Virus record (IMG/VR): IMGVR_UViG_3300010397_000027
Location: 1-42,330 of that record
Origin: a virus
Reading direction: 5' to 3' (one strand)
DNA: 42,330 nt
A program made the translations under genes and the position numbers. Below the pieces are notes generated by a model, which made no database searches, was not told where the DNA came from, and saw only the letters and a program-made list of their open reading frames with translations. Positions 13,550-21,630 of this stretch are shown in pieces. The stretch's first letter is position 1. The number at the start of each line of letters is the position of its first letter.

Positions 13550-13567
13550 CCCCTATTAGTAGAGGGG
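13550..13567 (+). other. CCCCT/AGGGG hairpin in divergent region
   Basis: CCCCT (13550-13554) and AGGGG (13563-13567) can form a 5-bp stem with an 8-base loop. There is no T-run. It might protect the 5' end of the late transcript or be a protein-binding site. The stretch 13377-13699 has no convincing gene; it holds the promoter, this hairpin and the repeats below. Confidence 0.35.
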
Positions 13568-13578
13568 GATGAATGAGG

Positions 13579-13640
13579 AGCGAAGGATTAAGCGACGAAT
13601 CAAACCCATCAACCGTGAGCCGTTGCCGAGCGACTAGCGA
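13579..13640 (+). repeat. AGCGA repeat cluster upstream of small terminase
   Basis: AGCGA occurs at 13579, 13591, 13629 and 13636, within 62 bp, in an island clearly richer in G+C than its surroundings. It ends about 60 bases before the small terminase start. Short iterated sites next to this gene are often the packaging (pac/cos) recognition site; a replication origin is also possible. Confidence 0.4.
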
Positions 13641-13699
13641 AACGCACACGGCGAATGTAAACGTCACTAACATTAATCGTATATTGAGGTTCTGTCTAT

Positions 13700-14233
13700 A
13701 TGTCATCTGAAGCAACAGATAAGCCAATAATCAAGAATGAAGTCGCTAAGGTTGACTCTAGCAACACAAATACCTTGGCAGAACTTACAGATCAAAACTG
13801 GCTGTTTATTAAACATTTCTTAGAAACTAGTGATGTTCGTACTGCATACTCACGTGCTGGTTATACTGGTAAGGTTCAATCAGCACCTTATGAGCTATTT
13901 AGACGTTTAAAACCTGCAATTGAAGAAATGGTTAATGCTCAATTAACCTCTAAAATCAAATTTAGTGATGATTTAAATAAAGCTTTATCTATTCCTTTAA
14001 TTGATAAGGAGCATTTAACCGTATCTGAATGGTTACGATTAAGGAAGTTTGCAGCTAGCCTTATTCCTGAAGTAGCTAATAATAAACAAACACTTAGTGT
14101 ATTGGTAGTTAATCGCTTCGATAATCAAGAGGAAGCGGACAAGCATAATAGTGGTTTGGGTACTAAACCCACCCATCAACCTAGCAACAAAGATGTTATC
14201 GAAGCAACGATCATTCCTCCTAGCAACGAGTAG
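13700..14233 (+). CDS. terS: terminase small subunit
   Basis: The 177-aa protein has FIKHFLETSDVRTAYSRAGY followed by ELFRRLKPAIEEMVNAQL, the N-terminal helix-turn-helix of the Terminase_2-like small subunit. It has a middle helical oligomerisation part and a Pro/Ser/Asn-rich tail. It should recognise the packaging site and load the large subunit. It is the first gene of the rightward block; SD is GAGGT, 9 bases upstream. The large subunit lies 1 kb downstream, separated by tiny genes. Confidence 0.75.
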   Translation: MSSEATDKPIIKNEVAKVDSSNTNTLAELTDQNWLFIKHFLETSDVRTAYSRAGYTGKVQSAPYELFRRLKPAIEEMVNAQLTSKIKFSDDLNKALSIPLIDKEHLTVSEWLRLRKFAASLIPEVANNKQTLSVLVVNRFDNQEEADKHNSGLGTKPTHQPSNKDVIEATIIPPSNE

Positions 14234-14254
14234 TCCGGTATAAGTGTTGCATAG

Positions 14255-14280
14255 ACCCTCCAGGGGTAGGAACGGAGGGT
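14255..14280 (+). terminator. hairpin after terS (possible attenuator)
   Basis: ACCCTCC (14255-14261) and GGAGGGT (14274-14280) form a 7-bp GC-rich stem with a 12-base loop, 21 bases after the terS stop. An alternative pairing ATAGACC (14251-14257) with GGTCTAT (14298-14304) overlaps it. No T-run follows, so full termination is doubtful. The gap 14234-14353 holds no gene. Confidence 0.35.
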
Positions 14281-14353
14281 AAGTGGAATTGTGGAATGGT
14301 CTATTACCCCCCTATTATAGATTTAACTTAATTTACAGACAGAGGAGATGAAA

Positions 14354-14515
14354 GTGGCAAAAGACAAAAAACTAAAAGAAACGATATATCACGCTGATGG
14401 CCAATTTGAATCAGGTAGTCATAGTGACCTACTTGGTAACGAAGAGCTTTTCTCAGCAGACCAACTAACCGAAGAGGATTCCAAGAAAGGCTCTCCTCTG
14501 AAACGAAAGGACTAA
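14354..14515 (+). CDS. hypothetical protein, 53 aa
   Basis: It starts with GTG at 14354, 6 bases after GAGGAG; the in-frame ATG at 14348 is too close to that site. The product begins basic (VAKDKKLKETIYH), has an acidic middle (SDLLGNEELFSADQLTEED) and ends KGSPLKRKD. It sits in the terS-terL gap. No family recognised. Confidence 0.55.
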   Translation: MAKDKKLKETIYHADGQFESGSHSDLLGNEELFSADQLTEEDSKKGSPLKRKD

Positions 14516-14520
14516 TCGCG

Positions 14521-14679
14521 GTGCCTTACAATCCTCACGAACGACAGTTCGGGAATTTTAAAAAACTCAAAAAAGAAGTTAAGCTGCCCTCTAAGCCAAA
14601 AGTCCATGCAGCAAGGACATCTGTCACAAAATCGAAGAAACGACAGGCAATGGTTGCTAAGTCGTTTGCAGGTTATTAA
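14521..14679 (+). CDS. tiny basic protein, 52 aa
   Basis: GTG start at 14521 with AAAGGA upstream. The product (PYNPHERQFGNFKKLKKEVK..., then SKKRQAMVAKSFAGY) has many Lys and Arg residues. It may bind DNA or coat protein. It ends just before the next GTG start. Confidence 0.55.
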   Translation: MPYNPHERQFGNFKKLKKEVKLPSKPKVHAARTSVTKSKKRQAMVAKSFAGY

Positions 14680-14681
14680 TT

Positions 14682-14852
14682 GTGCCAGTTATGGCGAGAG
14701 GTAAAGAAATCGTGGAGAAGGCAACGGGGAGGGTCATTGGACACTCAAAAACAGCCGAGAAAGCTAAAGCAGCGGCGCGGGTACGAAATGCTATTCATTT
14801 CTCAACATGGCGACCTACCCAGGGGCCTAAGCGAAAGACTCGCGGATACTAA
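14682..14852 (+). CDS. tiny basic protein, 56 aa
   Basis: GTG at 14682 (or ATG at 14691). The product contains ARGKEIVEKATGRVIGHSKT, AEKAKAAARVRNAIHF and the tail KRKTRGY, and is highly basic. It ends in GY like the 52-aa neighbour, so the two may be distant relatives. Another reading frame on this stretch (MCQLWREVKKSW...) uses unlikely codons and is taken as a shadow until about 14852. Confidence 0.55.
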   Translation: MPVMARGKEIVEKATGRVIGHSKTAEKAKAAARVRNAIHFSTWRPTQGPKRKTRGY

Positions 14853-14999
14853 GTTCGTTACTGTAGTTTCAAATGATAGAAATACATTAGCTGAAGCCTT
14901 ACTTAAAAAGATTTACTTTTACCAATAGTTTTACCGTTCGTTAAACATTTTGTAGGTTCTGCCGCTATTGACGCCTTAAAGAACCTCCATCCCTAGGTG

Positions 15000-15221
15000 A
15001 TGAAGAAGGCGTCTCCATTTGTCAGAAATATGTATACGGATTTAAGACAAGAAAATATAAAGACTTGTTGCAACCCAACAGTCTATAATAGACTTCATAG
15101 ATATGACCTAAGTTGTTCTCAATGTTCTCCCAATCGTGATGAGAACAAAAAGAACCACAAGAAATATGGGGTAAGGCCACCTAAGAGTAAAAGGCCAAAA
15201 AGGGGCCGAAATTGGAAATAA
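15000..15221 (+). CDS. basic Cys-containing protein, 73 aa
   Basis: The start is ATG at 15000 or GTG at 14997, after CTAGGT. The protein has TCCNPTVYNRLHRYDLSCSQCSPN, a cysteine set that could bind zinc, and a very basic tail (RPPKSKRPKRGRNWK). The end overlaps the terL start by 10 bp. It resembles basic proteins encoded beside terminases, but no family is recognised. The preceding stretch 14853-14999 contains only the uncertain frame described in the findings. Confidence 0.6.
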   Translation: MKKASPFVRNMYTDLRQENIKTCCNPTVYNRLHRYDLSCSQCSPNRDENKKNHKKYGVRPPKSKRPKRGRNWK

Positions 15222-16495
15222 CTCTCCATAAATCACAAGATAAGGTTTTAGACTCAAAAGCAAGATTCATCGGTGTCGTATCCGGTATCCGTGGCGGTAA
15301 AACCACGATAGGAGCAATCTGGTTACTCCAGCAAATTCAGGCTGATTATCAAGCTGGTAGGTTTGGCGACTATTTAATATGCGCCCCCACAAACAAAATT
15401 TTAGATCAGTCAACGTTGCCAAAATTCAAAGAGTATTTCCCTAGTGATTGGGGAATTTGGAAAGAACAGAAGTCTTATTTTGAACTAGCATGGAAACGTC
15501 CTGGATCGCAAGAGCCTTGTCGAATCTTTGTTCGTTCTTTAGATGAACCTGATTCAATTGAAGGTATGGAATGTCTGGCTGCGTGGGTAGATGAGTGCGG
15601 CAAGATTAAGCAGCAAGGTTGGATTAACGTTCAGGGCCGTCTTTCCGTGACTCAAGGCCGCGCTATCCTAACCACAACTCCTTATGCAGTTAATTGGTTC
15701 TACCGCGATATCGTGGCGAGAGCAACTGCAGGAGATAAAGACTATGAATTGGTAACTTGGGCTTCAGCCGACAATCCTGCATTTCCAAAAGAAGAATTTG
15801 ATCGAGCGAAGCGGACCCTGCCTAAAGCTATATTTGAAAGGCGGTACCTAGGGCAGTTTACCCGACTTGAAGGATTGGTCTATCCAGAGTTTGATGAGAC
15901 TGAACATGTAGTTGACCAATTTGATATTCCTGCAAACTGGGTTAGATTTGGTGGACTCGACTTTGGTAAGTCAAATCCTAATGCGATTCTCTGTATCGCA
16001 GAAGATCCAGACACAAAGATTTTTTATGTTTATCGAGAGTTCTATCAAAGTGAAACTCTTCTTAAAACAATTTCTCAGTTCTTACATAATCAAGATTTAG
16101 CTTATGTGTATGCAGATACACAAGCTGCTCAGTTAATCATGGAACTAAATAGATTCTATGGTAATAGAAATGTAAGACCAGCAGATAAGGCTAAAGATAC
16201 TGGTATCCCTAGGATTAGAACTCTTCTTGCTGAGAATAGACTTAAATTTTTTAAAGGCATGACTCCAAGGACAGTTGATGAGATCTTGGAATATCATTAT
16301 GCTGCACCAGACTCAGATGGATTTAATAATGATAAAACAGTAGATAAAAATAATCATGCTATGGATGCGCTTAGATATGCATTTAGTCGCCCAATCTCAG
16401 GGCTATATTTAAATCATGTTGGTGCTGCTAGGGGCAAGCAACGTAAACAATATAGTAAACGCGCTTTTATTTTAGACCCACATACGGGTTACTAG
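15212..16495 (+). CDS. terL: terminase large subunit (ATPase and nuclease)
   Basis: At 427 aa the motor shows Walker A GIRGGKTT at residues 25-32, Walker B LAAWVDECG ending at 130 (D127, E128), and a coupling TTTPYAVNW motif near 155-163. The nuclease part begins VRFGGLDFGKSNPNAIL near residue 245 and ends NNHAMDALRYAFSR near 390, giving the RNase H-like acidic residues. It cuts and pumps DNA into the prohead through the portal. The start codon is TTG, 6 bases after AGGGG; no better start exists because the frame opens there. Translation overlaps the preceding gene. Confidence 0.93.
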   Translation: MEITLHKSQDKVLDSKARFIGVVSGIRGGKTTIGAIWLLQQIQADYQAGRFGDYLICAPTNKILDQSTLPKFKEYFPSDWGIWKEQKSYFELAWKRPGSQEPCRIFVRSLDEPDSIEGMECLAAWVDECGKIKQQGWINVQGRLSVTQGRAILTTTPYAVNWFYRDIVARATAGDKDYELVTWASADNPAFPKEEFDRAKRTLPKAIFERRYLGQFTRLEGLVYPEFDETEHVVDQFDIPANWVRFGGLDFGKSNPNAILCIAEDPDTKIFYVYREFYQSETLLKTISQFLHNQDLAYVYADTQAAQLIMELNRFYGNRNVRPADKAKDTGIPRIRTLLAENRLKFFKGMTPRTVDEILEYHYAAPDSDGFNNDKTVDKNNHAMDALRYAFSRPISGLYLNHVGAARGKQRKQYSKRAFILDPHTGY

Positions 16496-16506
16496 GAAAT
16501 ATAAAA

Positions 16507-18372
16507 ATGGCTGAAGAACAAACATCAGTTGGAACTATGCAAGATCAAAAGATGCAATCCGACTTCTCTCCAATTCAATTAGTAGCTACAGAAGGCATTG
16601 AAGGATTTGAAGCCCAAAAGAAAATTGTAGAAGCAATTGTCCCAATGTTTGAGAAATGGCAGAATTGGCGTCAATCTTATGAAAGAATTTGGGAAGAGAT
16701 TTATCGTCTTTACTTTTCTAGCCAAGATAAATTTAAAACTTCAACTCGTTCTTCTATCACTGTTCCTATAGTCTTTCAAGTTATTGAAGCTGCTGTTCCT
16801 AAAATTGTTAATACAATCTTTGGCTCAGGTGAAGAGTTCTTTGATATCGTGGCAACTGATCCTAATGATGATGCTTTTGCCACACAGATTAAAATGCTTT
16901 TGACTTATCAATTGGGTCAAGCTGATTTCATGATTAAGTTTGTGGATTTCTGTAAACAATTACTACTTTATGGGACTTCTTATTTTTATGTTTATTGGAA
17001 AACAAAAAGAGAATGGGTTTTTACAAGAGAACCTATTAGAGAAACGCCCACAATCAATGGATTCAGTTTGGGTGAACAAGTTCGTTGGGAAGAGAATCGA
17101 GTTTATAAGGTTACAGAACGACGACCAGAGATTGATGTTCTAGATATTCTAGATGTCTTTCCTGATCCTGAATCGCGGAATGAAAAAGATGCAAGAGGTT
17201 TATTTGTAAGATCTTGGATTCCTTTGTCTGATGTTAAAGAAATGGGTAAAGGACAGTATCCAATCTTTGCAAATACAGATTCTCAGGCTCTTCTTTCGGA
17301 TGATCATAATTATGCAGCTTCACGGCAACTTAGAAGTACAATCCGTGGTGTAACAAATATTTCTTCTGGTGATAAAGAAATTGTAGAAGTTATTACTTAT
17401 TGGGGATATTATGACTTGGATGGAGATGGAATCAAAGAAAAAGTTCAAATCGTTATTGGTAATCGTAATATCTTGTTTGTTGCTCGTCAAAATCCTTTTC
17501 ACCATCAGCAATGTCCTGTTATTCGATGTGTATTCTTTCCTGTCCCATTAGAGTGGTATGGACTTGGATTAGTTGAACCAGTTATTTCTAATGTCCATGA
17601 ACTATGGACTCTTCGGCGGCAGCGATTAGATAATATCAATTTAGTTATTAACAGAATGTGGAAGGTTAATAGTCTTGCTGATGTAGACTTAGATACCCTA
17701 ATCTCAACTCCTAATGGAATTGTTCTTACAGATCAGATGGATGGAGTTGAGGCTCTTGTAACTCCTGATGTAACAGGCAATGCCTATACTGAAGCCGCAA
17801 TTGTTCAAACAGATATTGAAAATGCAACTGCACCTAGATCTATTCAAGGCTCACCTGAGAACGGTAAACTTGGTAGAACAGCTAAAGGTGCTCAATTAAT
17901 CATAGGTCAGGCTCTAGAGAAGTTTGCTGTAGGAACCAAATTAGTTGAAGAATTAGGTATTAAACGAGTTCTTAAATTGGTTCATGCTTTAAATCTTCAG
18001 TTCATTGATGATGACGATATGCTTAATTCAGTATACGGAGTTATCTTTCCTGCTCCACTTAGAGTTGAGGATTTAAGAGCTGATATCAAATTTAAAATGA
18101 TTGGAATTAGTGACATGGTGGGAACAGAAGGTAAAGTTAATCAACTTACTTCATTCCTTGGAATTGGAGCACAATTCCTTGATCCTTCTTCAATTGAAGC
18201 AATTCTTAAAAAAATCTTTGAATTAATGGGTTTTAATAAAGATGAAATCAAATTAGTTGGTATGGCCAATCCACAAGGACAAGTTGCTCCTCAAATCATG
18301 CAATCAATTTTAGGTCAGGTAGCGAATCAAGGTGGACAAGCTGGACCACCTCAAATACCCCCACAGAGGTAA
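16507..18372 (+). CDS. portal protein
   Basis: The 621-aa protein lies directly after terL. It has TEGIEGFEAQKKIVEAI, then WRQSYERIWEEIYRLYFSS, VFQVIEAAVPKIVNTIFG, and a long region with AVETTIQ-type helices replaced by VEPVISNVHELWTLRRQR, typical of podovirus portals. A helical crown with ELMGFNKDEIKL is at the C-terminus. It forms the dodecameric channel at the vertex for packaging and tail attachment. The SD is TAGGAAAT. Confidence 0.88.
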   Translation: MAEEQTSVGTMQDQKMQSDFSPIQLVATEGIEGFEAQKKIVEAIVPMFEKWQNWRQSYERIWEEIYRLYFSSQDKFKTSTRSSITVPIVFQVIEAAVPKIVNTIFGSGEEFFDIVATDPNDDAFATQIKMLLTYQLGQADFMIKFVDFCKQLLLYGTSYFYVYWKTKREWVFTREPIRETPTINGFSLGEQVRWEENRVYKVTERRPEIDVLDILDVFPDPESRNEKDARGLFVRSWIPLSDVKEMGKGQYPIFANTDSQALLSDDHNYAASRQLRSTIRGVTNISSGDKEIVEVITYWGYYDLDGDGIKEKVQIVIGNRNILFVARQNPFHHQQCPVIRCVFFPVPLEWYGLGLVEPVISNVHELWTLRRQRLDNINLVINRMWKVNSLADVDLDTLISTPNGIVLTDQMDGVEALVTPDVTGNAYTEAAIVQTDIENATAPRSIQGSPENGKLGRTAKGAQLIIGQALEKFAVGTKLVEELGIKRVLKLVHALNLQFIDDDDMLNSVYGVIFPAPLRVEDLRADIKFKMIGISDMVGTEGKVNQLTSFLGIGAQFLDPSSIEAILKKIFELMGFNKDEIKLVGMANPQGQVAPQIMQSILGQVANQGGQAGPPQIPPQR

Positions 18373-18374
18373 CT

Positions 18375-18659
18375 ATGAGCGAATTAACTGATGAGCAAGT
18401 AGCCAGTTTAGATAGAGCAGCAGCACAAGGTGGAATGGTGCGCGATCTTTGTCAGCACCCTGGTTTTAAACTTTACCTTAAAACTTTAGAAGATATTAAA
18501 GCCAAGAAAGAAAAAGCATGGCTTCAAGGAACAGAAGAAGAAGCTAGAATAGCTAGAGCACATGCTCAAGGACTTGAATTAGCAATAACTGAACTTAAAA
18601 AATTTATTATCTCTGGTGATCGAGCTGGTAAGATGCTCGATAATAACAATTTAAAATAA
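18375..18659 (+). CDS. conserved helical protein next to portal, 94 aa
   Basis: The gene starts 2 bases after the portal stop. The protein is helical and charged (DIKAKKEKAWLQGTEEEARIARAHAQGLE). Small helical proteins between portal and scaffold are common in podoviruses with this capsid type. Function unknown; head assembly is inferred from position. Confidence 0.7.
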   Translation: MSELTDEQVASLDRAAAQGGMVRDLCQHPGFKLYLKTLEDIKAKKEKAWLQGTEEEARIARAHAQGLELAITELKKFIISGDRAGKMLDNNNLK

Positions 18660-18663
18660 GACC

Positions 18664-18680
18664 CCTGCACCAGAGGCAGG
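18664..18680 (+). other. hairpin before scaffold gene
   Basis: CCTGC (18664-18668) and GCAGG (18676-18680) can form a 5-bp stem with a 7-base loop in the 45-bp gap before the scaffold gene. Part of a set of hairpins around the head genes. Confidence 0.35.
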
Positions 18681-18704
18681 ACAAGTCTAATAGGAAGTAA
18701 AACA

Positions 18705-19511
18705 ATGGCCGACGATAATCCAGTAGCACCCGCAGCAATAGCGGATAATGCAGATAAGACCGTCCCAAATCAAAGTAGTGCAGCTAGTTCAGAACCAGCA
18801 CATCAAAGTCCCACCGACAATGGTGCAAACACTGAACCAGCTTTCGATCCTCGGACAAGTTATGATGGCTTGAAGTCGCAGTTCGAGAACCTTAATAAAA
18901 GCTATAGTGAGATTAGGCGAGCATATACCCAATCAACACAAGGTTATTCTGATCTAAAGAAACAAATGGATCAGATGGTTAAGGCTCTTCAAGAAGCAAC
19001 TCAAGAAGAAGTTAGCCCCGAAGATTTTATGAAGTCTTTACAGTCACAAGGAGTAAAAGCCTTTGATCCTCTTCGTCAGAAGTGGACCAGTGAAGTTAAA
19101 AGTGAATACGAAAAGGCATTAGAAGAACGAGATACGCAAATAACTCAAATACAGACTCAGTTTGAAGTTATGCGAAGAGAATTGGATGTTACAAACTATC
19201 CAGACTTTGCTAAACTAAAACCGATTATGAATGAACTTGCGAATAGTGAGAATTGCCCCGTAGACTTTAACCAACCAGTAGGCGTAATTTACGATGCCTT
19301 GTATAAACTAGCCAAGACTGTCAGCGCAGAGCAATCTGTCAAAGAAGCACATAGCCGAGGCACTAAAGAAGCTGAAGCTAGAATCGCAAAAGAAGCGGGA
19401 ACCGCAGTTGCGACTGGTGGGAAAGCTGGATCTATCAGTAATCCTGCTGACATTAAAGACATAAAGAAGTTAAGAGAATATTATGTCTCTCAGTTAGGGG
19501 AAGCTGACTAA
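18705..19511 (+). CDS. scaffolding protein
   Basis: At 268 aa it lies immediately before the major capsid gene. It opens with an acidic, disordered Ala/Asn/Pro/Ser region (1-50), then a long coiled-coil (YDGLKSQFENLNKSYSEIRR..., SDLKKQMDQMVKALQEA) and ends with a helix (DIKDIKKLREYYVSQLGE). This is the pattern of scaffold proteins that guide procapsid formation. SD AGGAAG. Confidence 0.75.
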   Translation: MADDNPVAPAAIADNADKTVPNQSSAASSEPAHQSPTDNGANTEPAFDPRTSYDGLKSQFENLNKSYSEIRRAYTQSTQGYSDLKKQMDQMVKALQEATQEEVSPEDFMKSLQSQGVKAFDPLRQKWTSEVKSEYEKALEERDTQITQIQTQFEVMRRELDVTNYPDFAKLKPIMNELANSENCPVDFNQPVGVIYDALYKLAKTVSAEQSVKEAHSRGTKEAEARIAKEAGTAVATGGKAGSISNPADIKDIKKLREYYVSQLGEAD

Positions 19512-19523
19512 GACCAGTATTCC

Positions 19524-19542
19524 TGAATGATAAACTCATTCA
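19524..19542 (+). other. hairpin just upstream of major capsid gene
   Basis: TGAATGA (19524-19530) and TCATTCA (19536-19542) form a perfect 7-bp stem with loop TAAAC, ending 21 bases before the capsid ATG and just before its SD (TAAGGA). Probably a mRNA-processing or stabilising structure. Confidence 0.5.
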
Positions 19543-19563
19543 CTCGTAAGGACACAAATTACA

Positions 19564-20502
19564 ATGGCTAATACAATAGGAACAAACGCATCACCTGGGA
19601 ATACATACGCAGACCCAGGGATTTATTATGACAGGCGATTCTTGGAACGGTTGACCCCGCAGTTGTATCTCAAACAATGTGGTGATATGAAACCCCTCCC
19701 AACTCGTTCTGGTACACTTATCAAATGGCATCGACTGAATAAACTAGTCGCCGCGACCACACCGCTTACGGAAAACACAACTCCGTCCGAGACGACTGTT
19801 GGCACGACCCCAGTTTCAGTTGAGCCTCTTACCTATGGATCTTGGGTTAAAGTTTCTACGGAACTAAACCTCAAATCTATTAACCCCATCGTCGAAGAAA
19901 TCCAAGATGAGCAAGCTGATCAAGCTGCTCTTACCTATGATACCGTTATTTTTAACGCGATTCATGGTAATTTTACGGATCAATTCGCTGGTGGCGCGGT
20001 TTCTGAAGTCACTGTGGCTGATACGTCAGTCCTCAATGCCTCTGAAATCCGTAAAGCTGTATACTCTCTCCGAAATGCCAGCGTTCCTGGCTTTGAAGGG
20101 AACCTGTATAAAGCTGTCATCCATCCTGCTCAACAGTTCGATCTTATGTCGGACGCTGCAATCGGTAGCTGGCTTGACATCCTGAAGTACACAACTCCTG
20201 ATCCTTTGATGAAAGGTGAAATCGGACAAATCTACGGGGTTCGTTTCCTCGTCTCTCCTAACCTGCAAACAGGTACGGGCGCGACTGATACGACCTATCG
20301 TGCATTTGTGTTCGGTCGTCAGGCGTTCGGTGTTACTGAGTTGTCTGGAAATGGTGTTAAAACCTTCCGGTTCAATGAAGGGAATACGGAGAACCCGTTG
20401 GTGCAGTATAGCACAATCGGTTGGAAGTTTATGATGGCTGCTGTTGCCTTGCAGGCAGAGCGCGCTGTCGAAATTTACACTGGTTCGGCTGCTGATAACT
20501 AA
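19564..20502 (+). CDS. major capsid protein, N4-gp56 family
   Basis: The 312-aa protein has the family pattern: YYDRRFLERLTPQLYLKQCG near the start, a beta region with PLPTRSGTLIKWHRLNKL, LTYGSWVKVSTELNLKS, YKAVIHPAQQFDLMSD and GQIYGVRFLVSPNL. It ends with a stable core (WKFMMAAVALQAERAVEIYTG). This is the HK97-fold coat protein. Codon use here is visibly richer in C- and G-ending codons than in neighbours, consistent with very high expression. It is flanked by hairpins on both sides. No cleavage site or fused protease is evident. Confidence 0.92.
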   Translation: MANTIGTNASPGNTYADPGIYYDRRFLERLTPQLYLKQCGDMKPLPTRSGTLIKWHRLNKLVAATTPLTENTTPSETTVGTTPVSVEPLTYGSWVKVSTELNLKSINPIVEEIQDEQADQAALTYDTVIFNAIHGNFTDQFAGGAVSEVTVADTSVLNASEIRKAVYSLRNASVPGFEGNLYKAVIHPAQQFDLMSDAAIGSWLDILKYTTPDPLMKGEIGQIYGVRFLVSPNLQTGTGATDTTYRAFVFGRQAFGVTELSGNGVKTFRFNEGNTENPLVQYSTIGWKFMMAAVALQAERAVEIYTGSAADN

Positions 20503-20504
20503 GC

Positions 20505-20569
20505 CTTATAGTTTTACTCTGCTCCTTGTTCTCCCCATTGGGGCCTTGGAGCAGGGCTAAGGCTATAAG
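20505..20569 (+). terminator. large hairpin after major capsid gene
   Basis: CTTATAG (20505-20511) pairs with CTATAAG (20563-20569), CTGCTCC (20519-20525) with GGAGCAG (20548-20554), and CCCC (20533-20536) with GGGG (20540-20543). This is a strong nested stem directly after the capsid stop. No long T-run follows, so it may be a partial terminator or a 3' stability element that raises capsid mRNA. A further TATTCG/CGAATA stem lies at about 20610-20628. The gap 20503-20638 otherwise holds only the next gene's SD (ATAGGAG). Confidence 0.65.
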
Positions 20570-20638
20570 CGTTCGCTAAAACTCACATTGTTCGTGAATT
20601 GCGAATATTTATTCGGAAAATACGAATAGGAGTCTAAA

Positions 20639-21001
20639 TTGCTTTCAGGTGAATTTGAAAGAAAGCTACGAAAATTAAATCGTGGCCTACAAATATGGTG
20701 TGGTAATGATAATTCCAAACCCGCAGGTCTTTTTATTATGAAAAATGGTGAGTATACTCAAATTTGCGGTGTTGATAAGAATTATATACCAAAAACTATA
20801 ATTAAAAATTCTGATGGATCAATTTTTAAAGCAGGATGGTTACGGACTTTAAAAATTCTTTTGAAGCAAGGTTATATAGAACGGTTTAAAGCAGAAAAGG
20901 TCTTTAACATCTATCTTGGAAATTTAGGGAGAAAAAATGTATCCACAAACAATCGGACAATGCCTCAAGTGTCACCAATTGAAAATTCAAGTCGAGGGTG
21001 A
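20639..21001 (+). CDS. conserved hypothetical virion-block protein, 120 aa
   Basis: It starts with TTG at 20639, 6 bases after AATAGGAG. The protein includes RKLNRGLQIWCGNDNSKPAG, then QICGVDKNYIPKTIIK and WLRTLKILLKQGYIERFKAEKVF, a layout I have seen in hypothetical phage proteins. Function unknown. Confidence 0.7.
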   Translation: MLSGEFERKLRKLNRGLQIWCGNDNSKPAGLFIMKNGEYTQICGVDKNYIPKTIIKNSDGSIFKAGWLRTLKILLKQGYIERFKAEKVFNIYLGNLGRKNVSTNNRTMPQVSPIENSSRG

Positions 21002-21338
21002 AATTAAATGCCTTCGTTGTGAGAGTCCTAAACCAGAAGGTTCTAAAAGAATCAATACACTAGAAGATCCAGGTGAGGAAGGACTTAAAAAAGTATTAAG
21101 TAATTCAGGGATTACACTACCAAAAGGTGAAAAGCCTAATCATATAAGTAAACCAGTTTTAGAGCATCCAGGAATAGGTGCCGCAAAGGAAATACAGCAA
21201 AATTTAAATCAAGCAAGATCAATTGATTCACTAAGTTTAGCTTTAGTTCATTTAAAAGCAATTCCAGTTCCAAAAGATTTAAAACAGTTTAAGAAAATTA
21301 GAAAAGCAATAGATTTACTTGAAAGTCTTGGAGAATAA
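20937..21338 (+). CDS. zinc-ribbon protein, 133 aa
   Basis: SD GGGAG precedes ATG 20937. The N-terminal part has CLKC and CLRC pairs (residues 9-28), a compact zinc ribbon. The rest is helical (GAAKEIQQNLNQARSIDSLSLALVHL, FKKIRKAIDLLESLG). It overlaps the previous gene by 65 bp. Function unknown. Confidence 0.7.
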   Translation: MYPQTIGQCLKCHQLKIQVEGEIKCLRCESPKPEGSKRINTLEDPGEEGLKKVLSNSGITLPKGEKPNHISKPVLEHPGIGAAKEIQQNLNQARSIDSLSLALVHLKAIPVPKDLKQFKKIRKAIDLLESLGE

Positions 21339-21339
21339 A

Positions 21340-21630
21340 ATGCCATCTACAAATATGGATACTAAAAATAATCAAGATGCCACAGAACCAGTTTTTGAAT
21401 TTACTTTACCACAAAATGAACTAGATGCTCCTTTAGCAGTTGGAGAATGCGGAGAAGTATCAATTCCAGTAGAAGTAGTGGCTGTTGGAAAAGACGGAGT
21501 AACCCTTCGTAAATATGGAAAAGCTAAAACAACTGAAGATTTTAAAGAAATGTCCTCAAGCCAAATACGTGAGAAAGTTGGTACTGTTGGGGATGAATAT
21601 GAGCCAAACTTAAAGAAAGAGGAAAAATAA
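21340..21630 (+). CDS. hypothetical virion-block protein, 96 aa
   Basis: The ATG at 21340 follows CTTGGAGAATAA; a TTG frame 21 bases upstream lacks a ribosome site. The protein has a beta barrel-like core (ECGEVSIPVEVVAVGKDGVTL) and charged ends. Possibly a small head or decoration protein; no firm family. Confidence 0.65.
   Translation: MPSTNMDTKNNQDATEPVFEFTLPQNELDAPLAVGECGEVSIPVEVVAVGKDGVTLRKYGKAKTTEDFKEMSSSQIREKVGTVGDEYEPNLKKEEK

Noticed and set aside
13573-13710. Plus-strand frame of 45 aa (MRSEGLSDESN...) over the AGCGA repeats
   Set aside because: The SD-like G-run is part of the hairpin, the composition is unlike neighbours and it ends inside terS; the repeats explain the sequence better.
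13497-13727. Minus-strand frame of 76 aa across the divergent control region
   Set aside because: It covers the promoter and the terS start, has odd Leu-rich composition and no ribosome site at its first ATG.
14680-14852. Plus-strand frame MCQLWREVKKSW... as a full gene
   Set aside because: The overlapping 56-aa frame has more plausible composition and start; only the part after 14852 is kept as an open question.
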